In this document: positions 37,516 to 45,332 of the stretch, piece after piece
Numbering within the stretch: position 1 is the first letter of the stretch
Layout: each line of letters starts with the position of its first letter
Assembly (NCBI GenBank): GCA_018003515.1
Contig: JAGNDO010000021.1
Coordinates: 1-64,000 of the forward strand
Length of the DNA: 64,000 nt
DNA from: Caldilineaceae bacterium
Lineage (GTDB): Bacteria; Chloroflexota; Anaerolineae; Caldilineales; Caldilineaceae
Reading direction: 5' to 3'
Position numbers and translations under genes: made by a program
The notes under the pieces: model-generated
What the model was told of the DNA's origin: nothing
The model's input: the letters and a program-made list of their open reading frames with translations, nothing else
The model's database searches: none

Positions 37516-38859
37516 TTAAAGTTCCTTCAACGTCTCTTCCAGCCGTTCGAGGACGGTGTCGATCTGGGGATACGTAATATAAAACGGCGGTTCAATCCGA
37601 ATGCTACGGGCGTTGGTGAGGGTGCCGGTGACGATCACGCCCCGCTTGAAGAGACCGGCGGCCACTTTGTAGCCCGTCTCGTCGCTGTGGAAGTGCTGGG
37701 CCAAAAGCAACCCCCGCCCGGTGATTCGTTCGTAGTATTGGGGATAGTCGCTGGCCAGCTTTTCCAGTCCAGCCTTGAAATAATCGCCCTTCTCCGCGGC
37801 CATCTGGGGCAGGTTTTCTTCCAAGGTGACCTGGATGGCGGCGATGGCCGCGGCGCAGGCCAGGGGATTGCCGCCCGTGGTGGTGGTGTGGATGAAGGGA
37901 TTGGGGTACATCATGGACTGCCAGATCTCCGGGCGAGCGCCGAAGGCGGAGACGGGCATCACCCCGCCGCCCAGGGCCTTGCCCATGACGATGATGTCCG
38001 GCACCACGTTCCAGTGGTCCACGCCCCACAGGGTGCCCGTGCGCCCCATGCCGGTCTGCACCTCGTCGGCGATGAGGAGGACGCCGTATTTGTCGCACAG
38101 TTCCCGCAGGCGGGGCCAATAGTCATCCGGCGGCACAATGGCCCCGGCCTCGCCCTGGATGGGTTCCATGATCACCGCGGCGACGTCGTAGCCCACGGCG
38201 GCGTCGATCTCAAGCTGACGGGCCACGGCGTCGGCGTCGCCAAAGGGCACCCATTGCACATTGGGGTAAAGTTGGCCCACGGGTTTACGAAAATTGGACT
38301 TGCCCATCAAGCTCAACGGCCCCATGCTCTTGCCGTGGAAGCCTTTCACCGATGAGATGAAGCCACTCTTGCCCGTGTACATCTTGGCCAGCTTCATGGC
38401 CCCTTCAACCGCCTCGGTGCCCCCGGCGGCGAAGAAGAAGTATTGGATGTCCCCAGGGGTGATCATGGCCAGGAGATGGGCCAGGACGCCCCGCAGGGGG
38501 TCGAGCAGCTCCTGGCTGGGCATGGGGGTGCGGCCCAACTGGGTGCGCACCGCGTCCACCACCCGGGGGTGGGACCAGCCCAAACTGAGCAGGCCATAGC
38601 CGCCCAGGCAGTCGATAAACTCCCGGCCCATCACATCCCGCAACAGGGCCCCTTCCCCCTGCCATTCCGTGGCCGCAAAGCCGCCGGAGAGGGTCATGGA
38701 TTTGCGATAGTCCAGAAAGCCCTTGTTGAAGTGGTTGGCAAAATTGTCCACGGTCTCCCGCACAATCTGCTCCGCCTCGGCCTGGGTGACATCAGTTTTG
38801 TGGATGATGTCCAGCCATCGCCCAGCATAGGCTTGGGCGTCAAGGAAGTTGTCGTTCAT
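37516..38859 (-). CDS. patA: Putrescine-type class III aminotransferase
   Basis: A 447-residue class III PLP enzyme. FDFYFAAGG-type substrate region is seen as YFFFAAGGTEAVEGAMKLAK, the PLP-Asp motif as VLLIADEVQTGMGRTG, and the PLP-lysine in VMGKALGGGVMPVSAFGA. The N-terminal extension (YAGRWLDIIHKTDVTQAEAE) matches putrescine aminotransferase (PatA/YgjG), which converts putrescine to 4-aminobutanal. It lies between the two polyamine importers in the same orientation, supporting import and breakdown of putrescine. Other omega-amino acid transaminases are possible. Confidence 0.88.
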   Translation of the reverse strand: MNDNFLDAQAYAGRWLDIIHKTDVTQAEAEQIVRETVDNFANHFNKGFLDYRKSMTLSGGFAATEWQGEGALLRDVMGREFIDCLGGYGLLSLGWSHPRVVDAVRTQLGRTPMPSQELLDPLRGVLAHLLAMITPGDIQYFFFAAGGTEAVEGAMKLAKMYTGKSGFISSVKGFHGKSMGPLSLMGKSNFRKPVGQLYPNVQWVPFGDADAVARQLEIDAAVGYDVAAVIMEPIQGEAGAIVPPDDYWPRLRELCDKYGVLLIADEVQTGMGRTGTLWGVDHWNVVPDIIVMGKALGGGVMPVSAFGARPEIWQSMMYPNPFIHTTTTGGNPLACAAAIAAIQVTLEENLPQMAAEKGDYFKAGLEKLASDYPQYYERITGRGLLLAQHFHSDETGYKVAAGLFKRGVIVTGTLTNARSIRIEPPFYITYPQIDTVLERLEETLKEL

Positions 38860-38873
38860 AGTGCCTCGCTTCT

Positions 38874-38955
38874 GGGGATTAGAGATTGGGAGATTGGGCT
38901 AGGGAGCCGATCGCCCGCAACCCAATCTCTCAATCTCCTAATCTCCCAATCTCTG
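38874..38955. repeat. Word-repeat hairpin between binding-protein and aminotransferase genes
   Basis: attagagattgggagattgg near 38878 and cccaatctctcaatctccta (38920-38939) followed by atctcccaatctct form inverted 7-nt-word arrays with a few mismatches. It ends 1-2 nt before the stop codon of the potD-like gene (minus strand). The words are close to, but not the same as, the ggattgg array at 43038. Confidence 0.75.
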
Positions 38956-38956
38956 T

Positions 38957-40054
38957 CTATTGTCCACTCTTGACCTCAGTCCAGATCCGATCCCACAGGG
39001 TGGTGGCTTGGCCCAGGTCTAGGACGGGGTGGGCGGCCTTGATCATTTCGGGAGAGGGGTTGGTGGCGGTGGAGTTCATGTAGGTGTCATAGGCGGCGGC
39101 GTCCGTGGTCTTGAGCAGGTCAAGGGCGGCCTTGTTGGGGGTGGAGTAGGGGAACTCGGCGGTGATCAGGAGGCTGGCGGCCGGGTCCAGGACATAGTCC
39201 ATGAACTTCTCCGCGGCGTCTTTGTGGGGCGCATTCTTGGGCACGGCCAGATTGTCATACCAGATGCCACAGCCTTCGGTGGGGCAGGTGTATTGGATGG
39301 CGGCATCTTCCTGGGCGGCCAGGGCGGCCTCGCCGTTCCAGGTCAGGCCGATCACCACTTCGCCAGAGAGCAGGGCGGTCTTGGGGCTGTCGCTGTCCAT
39401 GAGGCGCACGTTGGGCATCAGCGCCGACATCTTGACCTTGGCCTCTTCCAACTGGGCCGGGTCGGTGGAATTCTTGTCATAGCCCAAAGAGAGCAGGACC
39501 GCACCCATCACCTCTCGCTCATCGTCAAGCAACACGACCTTGCCAGCATACGCCGCATCCCACAGGACGTTCCAACTGGTGGGCATGGGGCTGACATCCT
39601 CCGTATTGTAAACCAGTCCCACGGTGCCCCACTGGTAGGGCACAGAATATTTGTTGCCCGGATCGAAATAGGGGTTCTGGAGTTGCTCGTCCACATTGGC
39701 GAAGTTGGGGATGTTGGCCAGATCGATCTCATCCAGCAGCCCCTGCTTGATCATGATGGCCACGGTGTAATCGCTGGGGATGATCACATCATAGCCCGAC
39801 GCCCCGGCCTGAAGCTTGGCCATCAGCTCCTCGTTGGAGGAATAGGCGTCATAGTTGACCTTGATCCCCGTCTTGGCGGTGAAGCCGTCGAGCAGGGCTT
39901 GGGGCACATACTCGGACCAGCCATACAGGTTCAACTCCGTGGACCCGGTGGCCGCAGCCGTGCCGGAGGGGGCCGGCGGCGTGGCGCACGCCCCAGTCAT
40001 CAGGGCCAGGATGACCAAGACGGCCAGAAGAACAGAAATTCGCTTACTTTTCAT
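38957..40054 (-). CDS. potD: Polyamine-type ABC substrate-binding lipoprotein (PotD-like, cluster copy 1)
   Basis: A 365-residue lipoprotein; signal peptide with lipobox (LMTGAC). The mature start LNLYGWSEYVPQALLDGFTA, then GYDVIIPSDYTVAIMIKQGL and YSVPYQWGTVGLVYNTEDVS are classic PotD stretches (YxWxxY, PSDY, PYxWGTxG). It follows the PotC-like gene with a 105-nt gap that contains a hairpin of the 'gctctagccgggtc' type. Confidence 0.93.
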   Translation of the reverse strand: MKSKRISVLLAVLVILALMTGACATPPAPSGTAAATGSTELNLYGWSEYVPQALLDGFTAKTGIKVNYDAYSSNEELMAKLQAGASGYDVIIPSDYTVAIMIKQGLLDEIDLANIPNFANVDEQLQNPYFDPGNKYSVPYQWGTVGLVYNTEDVSPMPTSWNVLWDAAYAGKVVLLDDEREVMGAVLLSLGYDKNSTDPAQLEEAKVKMSALMPNVRLMDSDSPKTALLSGEVVIGLTWNGEAALAAQEDAAIQYTCPTEGCGIWYDNLAVPKNAPHKDAAEKFMDYVLDPAASLLITAEFPYSTPNKAALDLLKTTDAAAYDTYMNSTATNPSPEMIKAAHPVLDLGQATTLWDRIWTEVKSGQ

Positions 40055-40112
40055 GCATAGACTCCTTTGTAGTTAACGATGTGCCTGAAAAATGAGGATT
40101 TGTGAACACTTT

Positions 40113-40145
40113 TGCTCTAGCCGGGTCACGGACCCGGTTAGAGCA
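40113..40145. repeat. Hairpin of the gctctagccgggtc type
   Basis: tgctctagccgggtc (40113-40127) pairs with gacccggttagagca (40131-40145), one G-U, loop 'acg'. The same core appears twice in inverted orientation at 62570-62659, so this is a dispersed repeat, not a one-off terminator. Confidence 0.8.
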
Positions 40146-40159
40146 CGCAATTCGGATAG

Positions 40160-40945
40160 CTATGTTCGGGCCTGACGTCTCTGGATCAACTGGCCGGCGG
40201 CCAGGACCACAAAGACCGTCACCACCCACAACGTGGACAGGGCGTTCACCTCTGGCGTGACGGCGAAGCGCACCATGGAGAAGACCCGCAGGGGCAGGGT
40301 GGTGGACCCCGGCCCGGCGGTGAAGTAGGTGATCACATAGTCATCCAACGAGAGGGTGAAGGCCAGCATGGCCCCGGACAACACCCCCGGCATGATGGTG
40401 GGCAGGGTGATGCGCCGGAAGGTGGTGAACTCGTTGGCCCCCAAATCCATAGCCGCTTCTTCGATGGACTTGTCAAAGCCGTGGAGCCGCGCCCGTACCA
40501 CCAGGGTAACAAAGGGAATGCTAAAGGCGATGTGGGCCAGGGTGATGGTGGTCAACCCCAGGCGGATCTTCATCTGGGCGAAGAAGGCCAGCAGGGCAAT
40601 GCCCAAGACCACTTCGGGGATGATCACCGGGATGTAGAGCAGGCTTTCCGACGCGCCCCGGCCCCGGAAGCTGTAGCGTTGCAAGGCCAGGGCCGCCAGG
40701 GTGCCGATGACCGTGGCCGCCAGGGTGGAGATGGTGGCGATGACCAGGGAGTTGCGCAGGGCATCCAGCACACTGGCGTTGCGGAAAAGTTCACTGTACC
40801 AGTGCAGGGTGAAGCCTTCCCAGCGCACGTTGAGCTTCTGGGTATTGAAGGAGAAAATCACCAGGATCAGGATGGGCAAATAGATATACGCATAGGCCAG
40901 GGCCGCATAGATGCGCAAGCCCAGGGAGGGTTTCTTTTCGCTCAT
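40160..40945 (-). CDS. potC: Spermidine/putrescine-type ABC permease (PotC-like, cluster copy 1)
   Basis: A 261-residue permease, about six membrane segments. EEAAMDLGANEFTTFRRITL is the EAA-loop; YIYLPILILVIFSFNTQKLN near the N-terminus is typical for PotC. The ATG overlaps the PotB-like stop by 4 nt. It is about the same length as E. coli PotC. Confidence 0.93.
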   Translation of the reverse strand: MSEKKPSLGLRIYAALAYAYIYLPILILVIFSFNTQKLNVRWEGFTLHWYSELFRNASVLDALRNSLVIATISTLAATVIGTLAALALQRYSFRGRGASESLLYIPVIIPEVVLGIALLAFFAQMKIRLGLTTITLAHIAFSIPFVTLVVRARLHGFDKSIEEAAMDLGANEFTTFRRITLPTIMPGVLSGAMLAFTLSLDDYVITYFTAGPGSTTLPLRVFSMVRFAVTPEVNALSTLWVVTVFVVLAAGQLIQRRQART

Positions 40946-41859
40946 ACCAGCAGATCCTCGTCAAAGCCCGCCTTGCGGGTGTAGAACAGGGTGAAGCCCA
41001 GGGTGGCCAGCAGCAAGAGCATGGAGGCCGCCGCCCCAAAGGGCCAATCCCTGGCCGTCAGGAACTGGTTGCGGATCACGTTGCCGACCAGCACGGTCTT
41101 GGCCCCGCCCATCAGATCCGGCACCACGAACATGCCCATGGCCGGGATAAAGACCAAAATCGACCCGGCGATCACCCCCGGCATACTCAGAGGCAGCGTC
41201 ACCCGCAGGAAGGCCCGCCACGGTCTGGCCCCCAGGTCCATGGCCGCCTCCAATTGGGCCAGGTCGATCTTTTCCAGCGAAGTATAGAGGGGCAGGATCA
41301 TGAAGGGCAGAAACTCATAGACCATGCCGATCAGCACCGCCGCCGGGGTGTAGAGGATATTGAGCGGCTCGTGGATCAGCCCGATGTTGAGCAAAAAGGT
41401 GTTGAGCAGCCCCTCCGTGCGCAGAATCATGATCCAGGCGTAGATGCGGATGATAAAGTTGGTCCAAAAGGGCACCAAAATCAGAAAAAGCCACATGGAG
41501 CGCTGCTTGACCGGCGAGCGGGCGATAAAATAGGCCAGGGGATAGCCGATCAGAATGGTGGCGATGGTGGTCGCCCCGGCCACATAGACCGAATAGCCCA
41601 CCACCCGCAGATAGAGGGTGTCCATGAGCCGGGCGTAGTTTTCCACGGTGAAGGTATAGACCACGTTGCCGTAGGGGCCCCGGGTCATAAAGCTGAGGAT
41701 CACCACCAGGATCAGGGGGACTACCAAAAAGATCAGCAAATAGAGCAGAGTGGGCGAGATCAGGGCCAGCCCTTGCAACGAGGGAATCTCCCGCAGGCGT
41801 TGTAGCCAGGGGCCGCTCTCTTTTTTGGGTTGGGGTTGGGGTTGGGATAAAACAGTCAT
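40942..41859 (-). CDS. potB: Spermidine/putrescine-type ABC permease (PotB-like, cluster copy 1)
   Basis: A 305-residue permease. LEAAMDLGARPWRAFLRVTL is the EAA-loop, followed by [20 protein letters not shown], the characteristic PotB/PotH stretch ending in MFVVPDLMGG. It lies 16 nt after the ATPase gene and overlaps the PotC-like gene by 4 nt. Confidence 0.93.
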   Translation of the reverse strand: MTVLSQPQPQPKKESGPWLQRLREIPSLQGLALISPTLLYLLIFLVVPLILVVILSFMTRGPYGNVVYTFTVENYARLMDTLYLRVVGYSVYVAGATTIATILIGYPLAYFIARSPVKQRSMWLFLILVPFWTNFIIRIYAWIMILRTEGLLNTFLLNIGLIHEPLNILYTPAAVLIGMVYEFLPFMILPLYTSLEKIDLAQLEAAMDLGARPWRAFLRVTLPLSMPGVIAGSILVFIPAMGMFVVPDLMGGAKTVLVGNVIRNQFLTARDWPFGAAASMLLLLATLGFTLFYTRKAGFDEDLLV

Positions 41860-41875
41860 GGGCAGCGCGCCTCCA

Positions 41876-42985
41876 TCACGCGGGCAGAACCAGGGCGTTT
41901 TCCGCCAGCCAGGTCACGGTGACATCCCGACCGGTGACGTGCAGGACGGACGGGTCCACAATCGAAATCTTGTTCTGCTCCCACACGCTCAGGCGCACGC
42001 CGTCGCCACAGTTCAGAATCAGCCGGGTATCCGAGCCGAAATAGGCTGTGTTGACAATGCGCCCAGAGAAGCGGTTGACGTTGAAGCGGCCCGAATCGGC
42101 CACATGGATCTTTTCCGGGCGCACAGAGACGACCACCGCCTGGCCCACGCTCAGATCCCCCTGGGCCAGCCCCACCACCTCCCCGCCCAAGCCCGGCACG
42201 GTCACGGTGACCTCCTTGCCGTTGATGGCCGCCACGGTCCCTTCCATAAAGTTGGTCTCGCCGATAAAATCCGCCACAAAACGGGAGGTGGGCCGCTCGT
42301 AGATCTCCACCGGCGTCCCCACCTGCTCAACCACGCCCTTGCTCATCACCGCAATGCGGTCGGACATGGTCAGGGCCTCTTCCTGGTCGTGGGTGACATA
42401 GACAAAGGTGATGCCCACTTGCATTTGCAGGGCCTTGAGTTCGATCTGCATCTCTTTGCGCAGCTTGAGATCCAGCGCGCCCAGGGGTTCGTCCAACAGA
42501 AGGACCGTGGGCCGCTTGACCAGGGCCCGGGCCAGGGCGATGCGCTGTTGCTGGCCGCCGGAGAGCTGTTTGGGCTTGCGTGCGCCCATCCCCCCCAACT
42601 GCACCATCTCCAGGGCTTCCCCCACCCGGCGCTTGATCTCCGCCGCGGGGACATGCTCCATTTCCAGCCCAAAGGCCACATTGTCAAAGACGGTCATGTG
42701 CTGGAAGAGGGCGTAGCTTTGGAAGACAGTATTGACGGGTCGGGCATAGGGGGGCGTATGGCCCATAGCCTGGCCCATAATCACCACTTCGCCTTCCGTG
42801 GGCCACTCAAACCCGGCGATCATGCGCAGGGAGGTGGTCTTGCCGCACCCGGACGAGCCAAGCAAGGAGAAGAACTCCCCGTTGCGGATGCGCATGTTCA
42901 CATGGTTGACCGCGGTCACCTGCCCCCCCTCCGGCGAGGGAAAGCGCTTGACCACATCTTGCAGTTCGACGGCGAATTCTGGCAC
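41876..42985 (-). CDS. potA: Spermidine/putrescine-type ABC ATPase (PotA-like, cluster copy 1)
   Basis: A 369-residue ATPase with Walker A GSSGCGKTTSLR, signature LSGGQQQRIALARAL, Walker B VLLLDEPLGALD, the VYVTHDQEEALTMSDRIAV switch and a C-terminal TOBE domain. I set the start at GTG 42985 (peptide VPEFAVELQDVVKRFPS) because 'gagg' lies 5-8 nt upstream and because the longer frame to 43084 would be encoded mostly by the ggattgg hairpin and ttgattgg-type words. First gene of the four-gene importer. Confidence 0.9.
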   Translation of the reverse strand: MPEFAVELQDVVKRFPSPEGGQVTAVNHVNMRIRNGEFFSLLGSSGCGKTTSLRMIAGFEWPTEGEVVIMGQAMGHTPPYARPVNTVFQSYALFQHMTVFDNVAFGLEMEHVPAAEIKRRVGEALEMVQLGGMGARKPKQLSGGQQQRIALARALVKRPTVLLLDEPLGALDLKLRKEMQIELKALQMQVGITFVYVTHDQEEALTMSDRIAVMSKGVVEQVGTPVEIYERPTSRFVADFIGETNFMEGTVAAINGKEVTVTVPGLGGEVVGLAQGDLSVGQAVVVSVRPEKIHVADSGRFNVNRFSGRIVNTAYFGSDTRLILNCGDGVRLSVWEQNKISIVDPSVLHVTGRDVTVTWLAENALVLPA

Positions 42986-43037
42986 GGCGACCTCGTGGGT
43001 GATTGGGGTAATTGGTTGATTTGTTGGTTGGTTGACT

Positions 43038-43116
43038 GGGATTGGGGATTGGGGATTGGGGATTAGGGATTGGGAACTTCCCAATCCCCAATCCCCAATC
43101 CCTAATCCCTAATCCC
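43038..43116. repeat. Heptanucleotide-word hairpin (ggattgg type)
   Basis: gggattggggattggggatt (from 43038) continues as five 7-nt units and is mirrored by ttcccaatccccaatcccca and following bases to 43116: 39-nt arms, 1-nt loop, about three mismatches. It ends one base before the stop codon of the Lrp-type gene (43117-43119). A single-arm copy of the same words lies at 56718-56741. Confidence 0.85.
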
Positions 43117-43593
43117 CTACTCATCCGGCTCAAAGTCCTCGGCGGAGGGGAGCCAGGAGTGGGTGTCTTTGACGATGCGGGGGACCAGGACGGTGCGGGT
43201 GCGGCCAATGCCGGGGATGCGGTGCAGCCGCTCGGTGATAAAATGGTGCATGGCTTCGCTATTTTTGAAGAGGGCCTGAAAGCTGAGATCCTGATCGCCC
43301 GTGGCGAAAGCGATATAGGAGACTTCGGGCATGGCCTGGATCAGGGTGACGATCTCGGACTGGCTGGCGGTGTCAATTTCGCAAAAGACATCGATGACCA
43401 ACTTATACCCAAAGGCCGCCGGGTTGACCACGGCCACCGGGCGGATCACGTCCTCCTCGATCAGACGGGCGATGCGATAGCGCACCGTGCGCTCCGGCAC
43501 ATCCAACTGCCGGGCGATCTCGGCGCTGGACAAACGGGCATCCTGGTTCAGGCTGATGATGATCTGGCGATCAAGGTCGCTCGGTAGATTCAT
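43117..43593 (-). CDS. Lrp/AsnC family transcriptional regulator
   Basis: A 158-residue regulator. The N-terminal winged helix (DRQIIISLNQDARLSSAEIA, then RQLDVPERTVRYRIARLIEE) and a C-terminal RAM/AsnC ligand-binding domain (VSYIAFATGDQDLSFQALFK) are complete. It heads the minus-strand polyamine cluster, so it probably controls potABCD and the aminotransferase in response to a small ligand such as an amino acid or polyamine derivative. A strong promoter lies 43 nt upstream. Confidence 0.92.
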   Translation of the reverse strand: MNLPSDLDRQIIISLNQDARLSSAEIARQLDVPERTVRYRIARLIEEDVIRPVAVVNPAAFGYKLVIDVFCEIDTASQSEIVTLIQAMPEVSYIAFATGDQDLSFQALFKNSEAMHHFITERLHRIPGIGRTRTVLVPRIVKDTHSWLPSAEDFEPDE

Positions 43594-43635
43594 AGGTGAA
43601 TGGGTTGACGCAGGCGAGGCAGGGGGTAAAAACCA

Positions 43636-43663
43636 AGTATAGCGCTTTTTGCCGAAAAGTCAA
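43636..43663 (-). promoter_or_regulatory. Promoter of Lrp-type gene (and possibly the polyamine cluster)
   Basis: On the minus strand: TTGACT (43663-43658), 16-nt spacer, TATACT (43641-43636), both near consensus. The spacer holds 'cggcaaaaagcgc', and a related 'accgaatcggcaag' follows upstream near 43682, which could be operator half-sites for autoregulation. Confidence 0.7.
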
Positions 43664-43703
43664 TATGTCATGAGGTTTTTTACCGAATCGGCAAGATACA
43701 CCA

Positions 43704-43998
43704 CTTGGCGCGCAGACCACCGCCGGGGGCTAAAGCGCCCCGGCTGGACGAAAAAACCCGGTGAACCGGGTTGAATATCGACCAATCCACTCGTCGACTC
43801 AGCCCGGTTCACCGGGCTTGTTGTGCCCAGCCGGAGCGCTTTAACCCTTGGCGCGCAGACCACCGCCGGGGGCTAAAGCACCCCGGCTGGACGAAAAAGC
43901 CCGGTGAACCGGGTTGGATGTCAGCCAGTCCATTCGTCGACTCAGCCCGGTTCACCGGGCTTGCCGTGACCAGCCGGGGCGCTTTAGCCCCCGGCGGA
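43704..43998. repeat. Two tandem copies of a 143-nt palindromic element
   Basis: Units at 43704-43846 and 43847-43998. Each contains an outer arm ccgggggctaaagc...cccggctgg and its complement ccagccggggcgctttagcc, and an inner arm aagcccggtgaaccgggtt with agcccggttcaccgggctt. The inner arms are themselves palindromic. The first copy has a degraded right end (gctttaaccc). Similar 'ccgggggctaaagc' elements are a known style of dispersed palindromic repeat in several phyla; I cannot check copy number here. Confidence 0.85.
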
Positions 43999-44029
43999 CG
44001 ATGTCGGCCAATCCATTTTGAACACCCAA

Positions 44030-44058
44030 TTGATTTCCCCGCCACAAACCGCTACAAT
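44030..44058 (+). promoter_or_regulatory. Promoter of mutase-like gene
   Basis: TTGATT (44030-44035), 17-nt spacer, TACAAT (44053-44058). The -10 runs into a caatcaaccaatcaacc word array (44056-44072) before ATG 44104. Confidence 0.65.
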
Positions 44059-44103
44059 CAACCAATCAACCAGTCAACAAACCACCCCAAAGACCCAAAT
44101 CCT

Positions 44104-45021
44104 ATGAAACGAGTCATCTTCCTCTTCCTCGACGGCGTGGGCCTGGGCAGCGACGACCCCGCCGTCAACCCCCTGGCCGCCGCCCACTACCCCACCCTTT
44201 CCGCGCTCATGGACGGCCACCCCCTCACCGCGGCCAGCGGACGGCTGACCACGCCCCACGCCGAGCTGATCCCCACGGACGCCCATCTTGGCATCCCCGG
44301 ACGGCCCCAAAGCGCCACGGGCCAGGCGGCCATTGTCACCGGGGCCAATGTACCCGCCCGCTTGGGCCGCCACTACGGTCCCCGGCCCAACCAGCCCGTG
44401 CGGGATGTGATCGACGAAGGCTCCATCTTCTCCCGTCTGCGGGATCGGGGCCAGAGCAGCTTTTTTTGCAACGCCTACCCGGAGGGCTTCTTCGCCGCGG
44501 TCAACCGGGGCAAGCGGCTGCTCAGTGCCATCCCCTACGCCGTCACCCAGACCGGGCAAGTCCTGCCGGATCACGAGGATCTGCGGGCGGGCCGGGCCTT
44601 GAGCGCCGACTTCACCGGCCAGGGCTGGCGTTCCCAGTTGAGCTATGCGGACGCGCCGGTCTACACGCCGGAGGCCGCCGGGCGCAAGCTGTGGGCGCTA
44701 TCTCAACCTCACCATTTTGTCTTTTTCGAGCATTGGCTGACGGACATTCTGGGCCACAAACAGGCCCACGCCGAGGCGGTGGCGAACTTTCAGGTCATCG
44801 ACGGCTTTTTGGCCGGGCTGATGGCCGCGGCGGATCTGGCGGAGACATCGATCATCGTGGCGGCGGATCACGGCAATGTGGAGGATTGCAGCCACCGCGC
44901 CCACACAGAAAACCCGGCCCTCACCCTCCTCCTGGGTGCGGGCCGGGCCGAAATGGCGGGTCAGATCCACGGGCTAGACGACTTCGCCCCGGCCATTGAG
45001 GGCTTCTTGAGATTGGGGTAA
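44104..45021 (+). CDS. Alkaline-phosphatase superfamily metalloenzyme (phosphoglycerate-mutase/phosphopentomutase-like)
   Basis: A 305-residue protein. MKRVIFLFLDGVGLGSDDP supplies the first metal Asp, QSATGQAAIVTG the active-site Ser/Thr, EHWLTDILGHKQ the middle metal site and IIVAADHGNVEDCSH the last metal site (DHGN). These are the hallmarks of the superfamily that includes iPGM and DeoB, but the protein is much shorter than either (both over 390 residues) and lacks a clear cap domain. It may be a phosphatase or mutase on a small phosphate ester. ATG 44104 is taken; the in-frame upstream part is the tandem repeat. Confidence 0.8.
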   Translation: MKRVIFLFLDGVGLGSDDPAVNPLAAAHYPTLSALMDGHPLTAASGRLTTPHAELIPTDAHLGIPGRPQSATGQAAIVTGANVPARLGRHYGPRPNQPVRDVIDEGSIFSRLRDRGQSSFFCNAYPEGFFAAVNRGKRLLSAIPYAVTQTGQVLPDHEDLRAGRALSADFTGQGWRSQLSYADAPVYTPEAAGRKLWALSQPHHFVFFEHWLTDILGHKQAHAEAVANFQVIDGFLAGLMAAADLAETSIIVAADHGNVEDCSHRAHTENPALTLLLGAGRAEMAGQIHGLDDFAPAIEGFLRLG

Positions 45022-45028
45022 ACAAAGA

Positions 45029-45326
45029 AATAGAACACGGATGACACGGATTGGACGGATCGAACGGATAAAAACGGATTTTTTCTAAAAAAGAAAGATC
45101 CGTTTTTATCCGTCAAATCCGTGTCGGTAGGACTGCACGATAGCGTGATCTGATCACTGTGATTTCAATTACGCCAGATTTGGACGGAATGCTATCTGAA
45201 TCATCCGCCATATAGTATCCACAGTCAAAAAAGTACTAAATCTCGCGTTAACGCTTCAAGCGAAATCATGCGTTTTTGGGATCACGCTATCGTGCAGTCC
45301 TACCTCCGTGTCATCCGTGTTCTATT
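45029..45326. repeat. Word-repeat hairpin (cacggat type) interrupted by a MITE-like element
   Basis: Left arm: aatagaacacggatgacacg (from 45029) continuing in 9-nt words to acggatttt; right arm: gatccgtttttatccgtcaa (45098 on) to tccgtgtc (45118-45125), and then, after the insertion, atccgtgttctatt (45313-45326). If 45126-45312 is removed, the arms become one continuous hairpin. It lies between convergent genes (stops at 45021 and 45333). Confidence 0.85.
45126..45304. mobile_element. MITE-like element, 179 bp, with 25-bp perfect terminal inverted repeats
   Basis: ggtaggactgcacgatagcg (continuing to tgatc, 45126-45150) is the exact complement of gatcacgctatcgtgcagtc (continuing to ctacc, 45280-45304). 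The 8 nt tccgtgtc occurs on both sides (45118-45125 and 45305-45312), as expected for a target-site duplication. The 129-nt interior is AT-richer and has no open reading frame of note. It must be moved by a transposase encoded elsewhere. I do not recognise the parent insertion sequence family. Confidence 0.85.
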
Positions 45327-45332
45327 TTTCAG

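Noticed and set aside
42986-43084. N-terminal extension of the PotA-like ATPase to 43084
   Set aside because: The peptide SLIPNPQSPIPVNQPTNQP is encoded by the repeat words, and a GTG with a ribosome-binding sequence at 42985 fits the family start.
43704-43998. CRISPR-like array
   Set aside because: Only two units, 143 nt long, with nested palindromes and no constant repeat-spacer alternation; no cas gene in the window.
45126-45304. Riboswitch or small RNA gene in the mutase-membrane protein gap
   Set aside because: Terminal inverted repeats with an exact 8-bp flanking duplication are better explained by a transposed element.
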